Assembly: GCA_934454585.1 (NCBI GenBank)
Contig: CAKSFP010000002.1
Location: forward strand, 1-64,000
Direction: 5' to 3'
DNA: 64,000 bases
Source: an uncultured Clostridia bacterium
GTDB lineage: Bacteria > Bacillota > Clostridia > UMGS1810
The translations under genes and the position numbers were made by a program. This document shows, piece by piece, positions 1 through 7,709 of the stretch (position 1 is the first letter of the stretch; the number at the start of each line of letters is the position of its first letter). The notes under the pieces were generated by a model. The model saw only the letters and a list, made by a program, of their open reading frames with translations, was not told the origin of the DNA and ran no database searches.

Positions 1-44
1 CCTGTCAAATCCGACAAGCTGAAAGATTGCAAAAACATCCATCG

Positions 45-65
45 TCAGGCAATGCGTGTTCGAGT
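45..65 (+). repeat. 21-bp dispersed repeat, copy 1
   Basis: The sequence tcaggcaatgcgtgttcgag plus one t is found again at 43413-43433. In this copy it is followed by tctcgcttgcct, which pairs with the aggcaa and gcg of the repeat to form a bulged hairpin (aggcaa-t-gcg / cgc-ttgcct). The second copy lacks that right arm. Confidence 0.7.
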
Positions 66-83
66 CTCGCTTGCCTACCCTAT

Positions 84-112
84 ACCGAGCCTGTTCAGCC
101 GTATATGATTGA
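84..112 (+). repeat. Fragment of a fic gene (29 bp exact copy)
   Basis: These 29 bases are identical to 1196-1224 in the intact fic gene downstream and would encode TEPVQPYMI in the same sense. Similarity fades on both sides within a few bases. It is either a leftover of a second fic gene or a short duplicated scrap. No open frame extends from it. Confidence 0.75.
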
Positions 113-164
113 ACCAAATCACTTATTGGCAATAGCGGATTTGCTGATTATGCAGTGTTTATAG

Positions 165-224
165 TCCGTTAATTTTCAAAAAAATACATAAAAAAATTCT
201 AAACATGACTCACACGACTTATAT
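165..224 (+). repeat. Direct repeat of the spoIIID leader, left copy
   Basis: This stretch matches 7938-7996 except for one extra A in an A-run and a t/a change near the end (cacacgact versus cacacgaca). The right copy is the natural leader of spoIIID; the left copy runs into unrelated sequence. The two copies bracket the whole fic / restriction-modification / HEPN cassette. Confidence 0.85.
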
Positions 225-310
225 AGAAGTGGCGTAATATTGCGCCTTTCAGAGATTTTGCACAATTCAAAATCTCTCTGTAACAACCGAATAGAAAATC
301 CATAACAAAA

Positions 311-350
311 AATCCCGAAAGCCGCTTAAAATAAGCCTTTCGGGATTTTT
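311..350. terminator. Rho-independent terminator, probably bidirectional
   Basis: Arms aatcccgaaag and ctttcgggatt are separated by about 15 bases, followed by a run of T on the plus strand and preceded by A on the other side, so it can act in either direction. It shields the fic gene from reading through from the left. Confidence 0.75.
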
Positions 351-390
351 GCTGTTTCGTTATTGCTACATCTGTATTGGATTTTTACTT

Positions 391-432
391 ACGCATAGCA
401 TTTGTATTTTAGCAGATGCTATGCGTTTTTTT
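391..432 (+). terminator. Second terminator hairpin upstream of fic
   Basis: Arms acgcatagcatttg and cagatgctatgcgt (one G-T pair) are followed by seven T. It lies about 40 bases after another terminator and no gene between them needs it. It may be the relic of a deleted gene end. Confidence 0.75.
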
Positions 433-570
433 GTGGGGTGGAAATTGGCCACACTTGCAAGGAATTTTATAAAATATACATTATCGCAAGATATAAAAAA
501 TTGTTACCTGCCCACAAAAAACAGATATTATTTTAGGAATAATGCAGAACGATTATTTTTGCATTAAAAC

Positions 571-599
571 TTGATTTTATTCCCGAAATGTGATATGCT
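571..599 (+). promoter_or_regulatory. Sigma-A-type promoter of fic
   Basis: TTGATT (571-576) and TATGCT (594-599) are separated by 17 bases. The start codon at 629 with its ribosome binding site follows about 30 bases later. Confidence 0.6.
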
Positions 600-628
600 A
601 TATACAACAACTCGAAAGAGGTATGATT

Positions 629-1546
629 ATGAAATATATTAAGGTTTCACAAGCGGCAGAAAAGTGGGGGCTCTCACCGCGCAGAGTCAGACTTTTATGC
701 GCTCAAAACAGAATAGACGGCGTTATTCAAAAGGGCAAATTATATATGATTCCCGAAAATGCACCAAAGCCCGTTGACGCAAGAACGCTAAAAGGAATAA
801 AAATGTCAAAGGAACTCTCTCCCCTGCTGCTGAAAATTGACGCGCTGAAAGCAGAGCTTGACAAAAAGCGTCCGCTTACGCAAGGCGAGGCGGAAAGACT
901 GCGCGATGAATTTATGGTGGACTTCACCTATAATTCGAATGCAATCGAGGGTAACACTCTTACATTAAAAGAAACGGCAATGGTTTTGGAAGGTATGACA
1001 ATTGACCAGAAACCGCTGAAGGATCACCTTGAGGCAGTCGGTCACAGAGATGCGTTTTTGTATATCGAGGATATTGCAAAGGATACGAAAATCAGCGAAA
1101 CGGTTATAAAAAATATTCATTCTCTTGTGCTGATGAACAGACCGGAGGATAAAGGAGTGTTCCGCAAAATCCCCGTAACCATTATGGGCGCATACACCGA
1201 GCCTGTTCAGCCGTATATGATTGAGCCGAAAATGACCGAGCTTCTCGCCGAAAACGAAAAACGCAAGAAGAAAATGCACCCAATAGAGAGAATCGCACGG
1301 TTTCACCTTGAATTTGAGGGTATTCACCCGTTTATCGACGGCAACGGCAGAACGGGAAGATTGCTTTTGAACCTTGACCTTATCCAAAACGGCTACCCCG
1401 CAATCAATGTGAAGTTTGCTGACAGAAAAACATATTATGCCGCATTTGATGAGTTTTATAAAAACAACAATGCCGAGCCCATGACAGAACTCGTGGCAAG
1501 GTATGTGATTGAGCGAATGAAACAGTATTTGGAAATATTAAAATAA
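629..1546 (+). CDS. Fic family protein (AMPylating-type) with N-terminal HTH
   Basis: Fic enzymes usually transfer AMP from ATP to a target protein hydroxyl; the target here is unknown. The 305-residue protein has a MerR/excisionase-like helix-turn-helix at about 1-50 (KVSQAAEKWGLSPRRVR), an inhibitory helix motif SNAIEGN at 103-109, and the full catalytic motif HPFIDGNGRTGR at 233-244. The inhibitory helix lies ahead of the Fic core, as in class II proteins that hold their own activity down. I chose the ATG at 629 because AAAGAGG sits 7 bases before it; the ATG at 623 is too close to that site. It has its own promoter and terminator, so it is a separate unit from the restriction operon after it. 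A 29-bp piece of the same gene is present at 84-112. Such solitary Fic proteins are common on mobile elements. Confidence 0.9.
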   Translation: MKYIKVSQAAEKWGLSPRRVRLLCAQNRIDGVIQKGKLYMIPENAPKPVDARTLKGIKMSKELSPLLLKIDALKAELDKKRPLTQGEAERLRDEFMVDFTYNSNAIEGNTLTLKETAMVLEGMTIDQKPLKDHLEAVGHRDAFLYIEDIAKDTKISETVIKNIHSLVLMNRPEDKGVFRKIPVTIMGAYTEPVQPYMIEPKMTELLAENEKRKKKMHPIERIARFHLEFEGIHPFIDGNGRTGRLLLNLDLIQNGYPAINVKFADRKTYYAAFDEFYKNNNAEPMTELVARYVIERMKQYLEILK

Positions 1547-1559
1547 TCCGATAATACAC

Positions 1560-1597
1560 CAGCCAAGCAGTTACAAAACGAAACTGCTTGGCTGTTT
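1560..1597 (+). terminator. Terminator after fic
   Basis: Perfect 13-bp arms (cagccaagcagtt / aactgcttggctg) with a 9-base loop, followed by a short T-rich tail. It separates fic from the restriction-modification operon. Confidence 0.8.
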
Positions 1598-1635
1598 CAT
1601 ACTAATCATTTAATGTCGCTATTTCGGTTAAAATG

Positions 1636-1664
1636 TTGACTTATCGATGTTTTTGTAGTATAAT
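1636..1664 (+). promoter_or_regulatory. Strong sigma-A promoter of the restriction-modification operon
   Basis: TTGACT (1636-1641) and a perfect TATAAT (1659-1664) with a 17-base spacer. The Xre regulator gene begins 49 bases after the -10 box. Confidence 0.8.
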
Positions 1665-1672
1665 ATAATTGT

Positions 1673-1687
1673 ATTGTTGCAAACAAT
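1673..1687. promoter_or_regulatory. Candidate operator for the Xre regulator
   Basis: Perfect inverted repeat attgtt-gca-aacaat placed just after the -10 box, across or next to the expected transcription start. Autoregulation by a small Cro-like protein encoded first in the operon would fit; this is inference from position only. Confidence 0.45.
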
Positions 1688-1712
1688 TATAGCATTTGAA
1701 AGGATGAAATAA

Positions 1713-1916
1713 ATGGCGGTTACTTATACGAAATTATGGCATATTCTGATTGACAGAGATATGAAAAAGAAAGACCTGCAAGCAGCTGCAGGTCTGACAA
1801 ATCATGTTATGTTGAAACTCCGAAACAACCAGAATATTACGACCGAAACAATCGGTAAGATTTGCAAAGCACTTAACTGTCAGGCAGATGATATTATGGA
1901 ATTTGCAGAAGAATAA
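1713..1916 (+). CDS. Small Xre/Cro-type HTH regulator (probable controller protein)
   Basis: A 67-residue protein made up of one Cro/C1-type helix-turn-helix. The helices are visible as KKDLQAAAGLTNHVMLKLR (about 20-38) and TIGKICKALNCQADDIMEF (about 46-64). It is the first gene of the restriction operon, 20 bases ahead of vsr. Small proteins of this kind often act as controller (C) proteins that delay restriction enzyme expression until the DNA is methylated. A possible operator lies at 1673-1687, and the start has AAAGGA upstream. That it regulates this operon is inferred from its place. Confidence 0.85.
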   Translation: MAVTYTKLWHILIDRDMKKKDLQAAAGLTNHVMLKLRNNQNITTETIGKICKALNCQADDIMEFAEE

Positions 1917-1936
1917 ATACAGAGGTAATTAATAAA

Positions 1937-2350
1937 ATGGACAGACATACACCGGAACAAAGAAGAAAGAATATGCAAGCTGTAAAAAACAAAGACAGCA
2001 AAATAGAATTACTCCTCAGAAAAGAGCTTTGGAAACGTGGACTGCGATATCAAAAAAACCGAACAGATATTTTCGGGAAGCCTGATATAGTATTTAAGGG
2101 TAAAAAGGTAGCCGTATTTTGCGACAGCGAATTTTGGCACGGTTATAATTGGAAGGAAAGAAAAAAGGACTTTAAATCCCATCAAGAATTCTGGATACCT
2201 AAAATTGAGAGAAATATGGAAAGAGATATCGAGGTAACCAATATACTTGAATCCGAAGGATGGACGGTGCTTCGATTTTGGGGCAAAGAAATAAAAAAGG
2301 AAACTGAAAAATGTGCAAATATAATAGAAAAGGCGGTACAGTCAAAATGA
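1937..2350 (+). CDS. vsr: Very short patch repair (Vsr) endonuclease
   Basis: Vsr nicks next to the T of a T:G mismatch that arises when 5-methylcytosine deaminates, starting repair back to C:G. The 137-residue protein begins with the family pattern DRHTPEQRRKNMQAVKNKD and carries GKPDIVF (47-53) and FCDSEFWHG (61-69). E24, D50 and H68 look like the counterparts of the E. coli active-site residues E25, D51 and H69. The usual HGCFWH is changed to DSEFWH, a moderate deviation. Its stop overlaps the start of the methyltransferase by 4 bases (ATGA at 2347-2350), which ties the two together: the repair enzyme protects the sites that the methylase makes mutable. Confidence 0.93.
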   Translation: MDRHTPEQRRKNMQAVKNKDSKIELLLRKELWKRGLRYQKNRTDIFGKPDIVFKGKKVAVFCDSEFWHGYNWKERKKDFKSHQEFWIPKIERNMERDIEVTNILESEGWTVLRFWGKEIKKETEKCANIIEKAVQSK

Positions 2351-3360
2351 AAACTTATAAGTCCATTGACCTGTTTGCCGGAATTGGCGGAATCAGATTA
2401 GGATTTGAAAAAGCGTTCGGCAAACAAATAGAAACCGTATTTGTAAGTGAATGGGATGAATATGCCCAAAAAACTTACAGAGCAAATTTTAAGGACGATT
2501 TTGACATAGCCGGAGATATCACCAAGATAGATGAATCCGATGTGCCTGATTTTGACATATGTCTTGCCGGATTTCCGTGTCAAGCATTCAGCATGGCGGG
2601 CAAAAGACAGGGATTTAATGATGACTATAAAGGATTATGCAGAGGAACACTGTTCTTGGATGTGGCAAGAATTTGTGAGGAACACAAACCGGATGTTATC
2701 TTCTGCGAGAATGTAAAAGGGCTCGTAATTCACGACAGAGGAAGAACATTACAAATTATAAAAAAAACATTTGAAGACCTTGGCTACAAGGTGTTTACCA
2801 ATAAAGACAAAACTCTTAACAGCAAAGATTTCGGTGTACCTCAAAACAGAGAAAGAATTTACATTGTGGCATTCCGAAACGATATTGCACCGAAAAAGTT
2901 TGACTTCCCGCAAAAAACAGATGATACAAAAAGAATATCAGACATTATTGAAGAAAAGCCTGTATCCCCGAAATATTATCTTAGTAATGTATATCTTGAA
3001 ACATTAAGACAGCATAAAGCGCGACACGAAGCTAAAGGTAACGGATTCGGATATGAAATAAGATCTTGGGACGATATTGCCGGTGCAATAGTATGTGGCG
3101 GAATGGGCAGAGAAAGAAATCTGATAATTGATAAAAGACAAAAGGATTTAACTCCTGTTACTCATATAAAAGGAGAAATCAATAGAGAAGGTGTCAGAAA
3201 GCTGACTCCTCGAGAATGGGCAAGATTGCAGGGATTTCCCGACACATTCAAACTCGAACTTGCAGATACACACTTGTACAAGCAGTTTGGTAACAGTGTA
3301 ACGGTTCCCGTAATAGAAGCTATTGCATTGAAGATTAAGGAGGTGCTTGATAATGTTTAA
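2347..3360 (+). CDS. DNA (cytosine-5-)-methyltransferase, first of two
   Basis: A type II C5-cytosine methyltransferase of 338 residues that uses S-adenosylmethionine. Motif I is DLFAGIGG (8-15), the catalytic Cys is in GFPCQ (C78), ENV is at 121-123, QNRER at 166-170, and the C-terminal FGNSV at about 315-319. The target-recognition stretch lies between about 220 and 290. The ATG at 2347 is chosen over an upstream in-frame ATG at 2311 because it has AAAGGCGG before it and gives a 4-base overlap with vsr. Its end overlaps the restriction enzyme gene by 8 bases, so the two are translationally coupled. It probably methylates the same site that the neighbour cuts (CCGG if that assignment is right), but the exact base cannot be read from the sequence. 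Confidence 0.95.
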   Translation: MKTYKSIDLFAGIGGIRLGFEKAFGKQIETVFVSEWDEYAQKTYRANFKDDFDIAGDITKIDESDVPDFDICLAGFPCQAFSMAGKRQGFNDDYKGLCRGTLFLDVARICEEHKPDVIFCENVKGLVIHDRGRTLQIIKKTFEDLGYKVFTNKDKTLNSKDFGVPQNRERIYIVAFRNDIAPKKFDFPQKTDDTKRISDIIEEKPVSPKYYLSNVYLETLRQHKARHEAKGNGFGYEIRSWDDIAGAIVCGGMGRERNLIIDKRQKDLTPVTHIKGEINREGVRKLTPREWARLQGFPDTFKLELADTHLYKQFGNSVTVPVIEAIALKIKEVLDNV

Positions 3361-4456
3361 TGAAAACAAGGGCGCAAATAGAGGTGAATGGTCAGAATTA
3401 TATGCGTTTTGCTATATTCTTAATGATAGCAAACTGCATGCTGCCGATATTGATTTGAATAGATTAGAAGGCATATTCTTTCCGGTAATCAAAATTATTC
3501 GAGAAGAAACAGATGGGGAAAAGATAGATTACTGTACCGGTGAAACAATAAAAATTTATCATAACGGAACATTGCTTCGTGAACTGCCAAAAGCCGAGTT
3601 TGATATAATTACACACACATTATACGAAAAGATTAAAACAAAAAACGGCAATCCTACCAGTAGTTCCGGTGCATTCAAAATTCCATTGGTTGAGCCTTTT
3701 TTTGACTCAGTTTATGTTAATAAAATCAAAGCCGATTCAAACAACAAAAGAGATATTACATTGCAAATGCACGATGTTTACACCGGAATTAATCAGGAAT
3801 GCGGATTTAGTATAAAAAGCTTTATAGGTGCAGATCCATCGCTGTTAAATTCGAGTGATGCTACAAACATAGTTTATAAAATTGCAAACTGTACTGATGA
3901 GATAATGGTTCAAACAAACTCTATAACATCCAGAAATAAAATCATTGATCGCGTTAAATTTTTGCAAGACCAAGGATGCGAATTTATTATTCCCGAATAT
4001 CTTGAATCTGCACAATTTGATACAAATCTTCGGTATATTGATTCTTCAATGCCTAAATTTGTCGCATATGCCTTGTTATATTCGTATTCCATCAGGGGAA
4101 GACATAGCAATGATATCATTGCATATATGAAAGAAAAAAATCCATTAAATTATCGTGATGCTGATATGTATTCGTATAAGTTCAAGAAACTTCTTGCAGC
4201 ATTCGCACTTGGTATGACGCCAACTGATGAAAATTGGAAAGGAATTGAAGATGCCAATGGCGGTTATATTACGGTAAAGCGTGATGGTGAAATTGTTTGT
4301 TATTATTTATACCAAAGAGAAGATTTTGAAAATTATCTTTTTAATAAGACACATTTTGATACGCCAAGTACATCTCGCCGCGATGCCTTTTGTGTATACA
4401 AAGAAGATGACAAATACATGATGAAATTGAATTTGGATATTCGTTTTAATAGATAA
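3353..4456 (+). CDS. HpaII-family type II restriction endonuclease
   Basis: The 367-residue protein has features I associate with the HpaII family, which cuts CCGG: an opening NRGEWSELYAFCYIL, the stretch GFSIKSFIGADPSLLNSSDATN near the middle (about 155-176; the KS pair may be part of the nuclease core), and a C-terminal HFDTPSTSRRD. Its position between two C5-methyltransferases fits a restriction enzyme. The start at 3353 has AAGGAGGTG 7 bases upstream, inside the end of the methyltransferase gene. The next gene follows after one base. Base composition is AT-rich compared with the chromosomal genes to the right, consistent with transfer. The family call rests on my memory of HpaII-like sequences, so cleavage specificity is a prediction. 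Confidence 0.82.
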   Translation: MFNENKGANRGEWSELYAFCYILNDSKLHAADIDLNRLEGIFFPVIKIIREETDGEKIDYCTGETIKIYHNGTLLRELPKAEFDIITHTLYEKIKTKNGNPTSSSGAFKIPLVEPFFDSVYVNKIKADSNNKRDITLQMHDVYTGINQECGFSIKSFIGADPSLLNSSDATNIVYKIANCTDEIMVQTNSITSRNKIIDRVKFLQDQGCEFIIPEYLESAQFDTNLRYIDSSMPKFVAYALLYSYSIRGRHSNDIIAYMKEKNPLNYRDADMYSYKFKKLLAAFALGMTPTDENWKGIEDANGGYITVKRDGEIVCYYLYQREDFENYLFNKTHFDTPSTSRRDAFCVYKEDDKYMMKLNLDIRFNR

Positions 4457-4457
4457 G

Positions 4458-5396
4458 ATGAGAATAGGTAGTTTATTTGCAGGAATAGGTGGAATTGAAC
4501 TCGGATTTGGGCAAGTTGGATTTCATACCATATGGGCAAACGAGATAGATAAAGATGCGTGTACTACATATAGATATAATTTTCCTGATGTAAAATTATT
4601 TGAAGAAGATATTCGCAAATTAGATATATCGAAGCTTGAATATGTTGATGTATTAACGGCAGGTTTTCCTTGTCAAGCGTTCTCGGTTTGCGGAAACAAA
4701 AAAGGTTTTGCTGATGAGCGCGGTAATTTATTTTTTGAGATAATGCGTATCGTTGATGGAATACATCCTCCAATTATCTTTTTGGAGAATGTTGCTAATC
4801 TGACAGATCATGATAACGGAAGAACATTTAATACTATTCATAATGAATTGATTAGCAGAGATTATTTTATAAGATATCTGGTGGCCGATGCATGTGATTA
4901 CGGAATGCCGCAACACAGAACCAGGACATATATTGTTGCGTTTACATCACAAGATATGTGTGATAGGTTCCGGTTTCCTGAAAAGTGCGAACTTAAAGAG
5001 CGAATATTCGATATCATAGATAAATCAAAAAAATATGATGAAAGATATTATCTAAAACATGGTACATATCAATACGAAAAAATGCTTTCTGCCATAAAAG
5101 ACGAAAATCAAATATACAGATTTTCGGATTACGGAATACAGTCAAGCAAGGATGGGATTTCTTTTACGCTGAAAGCTAATATGGGAACATGGAGAGACAG
5201 AATTCCTATTATAAAGGATAATTATGGTATAAGAAAAATAACGCCGTATGAGGCATTGGCTTTGCAGGGATTCCCGGAAGGATTTCGTTTCCCCAATATC
5301 CCACTCAATAGTGCATATAAACAGTGCGGTAATAGTGTCGTTGTTCCGGTTATAAGAAGAATTGCAGAAGAAATAAAAACCGTGACGCTAGATTAA
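4458..5396 (+). CDS. DNA (cytosine-5-)-methyltransferase, second of two
   Basis: A second, clearly different C5-cytosine methyltransferase of 312 residues. It shows FAGIGG (7-12), GFPCQ with catalytic Cys72, ENV (110-112), QHRTR (152-156) and CGNSV near the end. The variable target-recognition part (about 185-250) is shorter than and unlike that of the first enzyme. It begins one base after the restriction enzyme stop and has no clear ribosome binding site of its own, so it is likely translated by coupling. CCGG is palindromic, so one methylase would protect it; a second suggests methylation of the other cytosine, a different site, or a paired specificity. Confidence 0.94.
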   Translation: MRIGSLFAGIGGIELGFGQVGFHTIWANEIDKDACTTYRYNFPDVKLFEEDIRKLDISKLEYVDVLTAGFPCQAFSVCGNKKGFADERGNLFFEIMRIVDGIHPPIIFLENVANLTDHDNGRTFNTIHNELISRDYFIRYLVADACDYGMPQHRTRTYIVAFTSQDMCDRFRFPEKCELKERIFDIIDKSKKYDERYYLKHGTYQYEKMLSAIKDENQIYRFSDYGIQSSKDGISFTLKANMGTWRDRIPIIKDNYGIRKITPYEALALQGFPEGFRFPNIPLNSAYKQCGNSVVVPVIRRIAEEIKTVTLD

Positions 5397-5484
5397 AAAA
5401 TTATCCTGTGGGTAATAACAAAAAATCTTTTGGTTTTGAAAGAAAAAGATTAAAAAACAGTATGAGAATTATGAGGAACAATAT

Positions 5485-6408
5485 ATGATTAAAATGAATC
5501 TAGACCATTGGAATATTGAAGATAAACATAGAATAGGTGGAATTTTATTCGCACAAACTTTTATAGAAAGTGTATTTATGTATTCATTTGATTCTTATAA
5601 AGCTCCAGCTTTAAATGCTCATTATTTGTGTTATGATTTGTTGAATACAATTCATCTAACCGAAACAAAAGTAATGAACAAGGGCAACTTATTGCCATTA
5701 TATGAAGAATTAAACTATACTTTAGAAAATGACATTTCAATGAAGGGATTTTTCATTGATAAAGATATTTTCTATACATTCAAGGATAAAAATGGAGATT
5801 TTTATTCATTGAATTGCGTTGAGAACATCACAAGCAAAAAAATAAAAGATTCGATTTCTTTTTTAAAAACAACATTTGAATCTTATATGAATTACATGAA
5901 TACTTTGTATATAATGCTAATTAAAAATATTGATTCAGATGTTTATGCATATGAAGTACTATCGAACATTGTGGAATTGTCCAGAAGCATAGTCACAGAA
6001 CTGATTAATTCGGGATATAGCAAAGCATACTTGTACACAGTGGCTAATAATCATTTTTTTGATAATTCTAACCCAATAGATGATGGCATAAGTCATGTGC
6101 AAAAATTCTTCGAATTCATAAATTTAAAGGCCAAGAATTATAAGGTTATGCTAGGAATAAATATTAAATCCTATGAGTTTTTCGGAAAATATATAAAAGG
6201 CGATTTTAGAAAGCCCAAGGAACAAGAAAAAAAGATATTTAACATTCAAAAGGGTTGTTTATGCGAGTTAGATGATGTGGAAGCATTAGATCCATATTCT
6301 GCGCAAGAAAACGCAATGCTAATTTTAAATCCAATAATATCGATACATAAATTAGCTAAACATTCGTACAAATATTCATTTTCTAAAAAAGCCCGTGTTT
6401 ATAGATAA
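5485..6408 (+). CDS. Uncharacterised protein, probable N-terminal part of a split HEPN protein
   Basis: I do not recognise a named domain in these 307 residues. The sequence is soluble, rich in Lys, Asn, Tyr and Phe, and mixed alpha/beta, with a predominantly helical second half. The start has GAGGA 8 bases upstream. The C-terminal end (DPYSAQENAMLILNP, then KKARVYR) runs into the next ORF, which is in another frame and begins in the same place. Loss of one A from the run of six A at 6385-6390 would join this frame to the next ORF as one protein of about 600 residues. Codon use is very AT-rich, unlike the chromosomal genes, and it follows the restriction operon by 88 bases. A defence role is suggested only by the neighbours. 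Confidence 0.6.
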   Translation: MIKMNLDHWNIEDKHRIGGILFAQTFIESVFMYSFDSYKAPALNAHYLCYDLLNTIHLTETKVMNKGNLLPLYEELNYTLENDISMKGFFIDKDIFYTFKDKNGDFYSLNCVENITSKKIKDSISFLKTTFESYMNYMNTLYIMLIKNIDSDVYAYEVLSNIVELSRSIVTELINSGYSKAYLYTVANNHFFDNSNPIDDGISHVQKFFEFINLKAKNYKVMLGINIKSYEFFGKYIKGDFRKPKEQEKKIFNIQKGCLCELDDVEALDPYSAQENAMLILNPIISIHKLAKHSYKYSFSKKARVYR

Positions 6409-6427
6409 ACAAACAGGGGTTCAGCAA

Positions 6428-7300
6428 ATGATGAATAAGCGCATTAGTCCGATGAATGTAAATACCGATGCTAATAATGAGTCTGCACTTTCTAATTTAA
6501 CATCAGTAATAACGAACTATAATATAATTCCATATTCATTTTTTAAGATGGTTGAATTACACACATGTGCTTTAAGCAATCAGGAAAAAAGCAATCAATT
6601 ATTAAATCTTTGGACAATAATTGAGCTATTTGTAGAAACAGACATTAACGACAGTGATAAAATAAATCAAATATGCAATATATTATCAACAGTTATGTGT
6701 TCTGATTATATAAATCGGAAATTAATAATTCTTTATAATGAGATTAAACAATGTTGTCCAGAAGTACATAGCCAATATTTAGATGAATTAGATGTTGGTG
6801 CCACTGCATATGAAAAATTTTTAGCATTGCTTTCATTAAGGGAATATAATAGTGTTTTTGATGAAACGATTGAAAAACTTGCTAATTATCCACTTATTAA
6901 ATACAGAATGATGTATTTCCATGATGAAATCTTTGTAGATTCATTAGGGATATTGCAGTGTATTGAAAGTCATGCAAACAGATTAAGATGGCATATAATG
7001 AGAATTTATCGTAATCGTAACATGGTAGTACACGATGGCGATTATATGCCATATATAAATACCATTATCGAAAACTTGCACTTTTATGTCGATACAATTT
7101 TTGATAAATTAATTCATTATTATAAGAATGGTATTTTTTCAACTTCGGACATTTTAACTCATATGAAGAATATTGAATATAGATATCAAAAAGCACTTGG
7201 AAGAGGTAAAAAAAAGAATACTTCTATTGCTTTGACGAAAGAAAACTATTTAGATATGATTTTAGGACATTCATATTATAATGAAAATATATGTGAATAA
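6428..7300 (+). CDS. HEPN-like protein, probable C-terminal part of a split gene
   Basis: A mostly helical protein of 290 residues if it starts at the ATG at 6428, which has CAGGGG 7 bases upstream; the open frame continues to 6395 and beyond. The segment RNMVVHDG near residue 205 matches the R-x4-H motif of HEPN ribonucleases, and the surrounding helices (LLNLWTIIELFVETD; RLRWHIMRIYRNR) fit that fold. HEPN proteins in defence islands typically cleave RNA to stop infected cells. The gene belongs with the preceding ORF, either as a separately translated partner or as the second half of one frameshifted gene. Whether it is still active is unknown. Extremely AT-rich. Confidence 0.6.
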   Translation: MMNKRISPMNVNTDANNESALSNLTSVITNYNIIPYSFFKMVELHTCALSNQEKSNQLLNLWTIIELFVETDINDSDKINQICNILSTVMCSDYINRKLIILYNEIKQCCPEVHSQYLDELDVGATAYEKFLALLSLREYNSVFDETIEKLANYPLIKYRMMYFHDEIFVDSLGILQCIESHANRLRWHIMRIYRNRNMVVHDGDYMPYINTIIENLHFYVDTIFDKLIHYYKNGIFSTSDILTHMKNIEYRYQKALGRGKKKNTSIALTKENYLDMILGHSYYNENICE

Positions 7301-7358
7301 TAAAGTTATGCAAAATGTTATAAAGTCTATTTTGTAATGATAATGTAGGAGAATTGTA

Positions 7359-7709
7359 ATGATTGAATTTATTTGTTACCCTAAATGTACAACCTGTCAA
7401 AGGGCAAAGAAATGGCTTGATGACAACAACATTGAATATGAACTTCGTGACATAAAAGAAGACAATCCAAGCTTTGAAGAGTTAAGTAAATGGTACAAAA
7501 TGAGTGGTCTGCCGTTAAAGAAATTCTTTAACACATCAGGGCTTTTGTATAAATCATTAGGACTGAAGGACAAGCTATCTGCTATGCCGGAAGAAGAACA
7601 ATTAAGGCTACTTGCAACAGACGGAATGCTTGTGAAACGCCCGCTTTTAATTGGCAAAGATTTTGTTCTTGTTGGATTTAGAGAAAAAGAATGGAATGAA
7701 AAATTATGA
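7359..7709 (+). CDS. ArsC/Spx-family thioredoxin-fold protein
   Basis: A 116-residue member of the arsenate reductase-like family, which also includes Spx-type regulators. The CxxC motif CTTC is at 10-13 at the end of the first strand, followed by a helix. The pattern IKEDNPSFEEL, then the GLPLKKFFNTSG segment and LVKRPLL, is typical of the YffB/Spx-like branch rather than of true plasmid arsenate reductases. The start has TAGGAG upstream. No arsenic resistance genes lie nearby, so a general thiol or oxidative-stress role is more likely than arsenate reduction. Its end overlaps a broken flavin reductase gene by 4 bases (ATGA), which suggests that the two were once an operon. Confidence 0.88.
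   Translation: MIEFICYPKCTTCQRAKKWLDDNNIEYELRDIKEDNPSFEELSKWYKMSGLPLKKFFNTSGLLYKSLGLKDKLSAMPEEEQLRLLATDGMLVKRPLLIGKDFVLVGFREKEWNEKL

Larger units (their letters stand above)
1..350. other. Left-edge non-coding mosaic of sequence fragments
   Basis: No convincing gene lies here. Instead the stretch is a patchwork of pieces found elsewhere in the window. Positions 45-65 match 43413-43433 exactly (21 bp). Positions 84-112 match 1196-1224 inside the fic gene exactly (29 bp). Positions 165-224 match the leader of spoIIID at 7938-7996. An inverted repeat (cagagattttg at 250-260, then caaaatctctctg at 268-280) and a terminator-like hairpin (311-347) follow. This composition suggests repeated insertion and deletion at this site. 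Confidence 0.7.

Noticed and set aside
45..80. tRNA-like end (gttcgag followed by ctcgc)
   Set aside because: The T-loop-like word is present, but the T-stem has a mismatch, and the acceptor and anticodon arms cannot be drawn. It is part of a repeated sequence that lacks this extension elsewhere.
165..224. Target-site duplication by a transposase
   Set aside because: At about 59 bp it is much longer than usual target duplications, no transposase gene is in the cassette, and no terminal inverted repeats were seen at its ends. The mechanism is left open.
349..567. 72-codon open frame on the plus strand
   Set aside because: It starts inside one terminator and runs through a second terminator hairpin (391-432); it has no ribosome binding site and its composition is that of non-coding AT-rich DNA.
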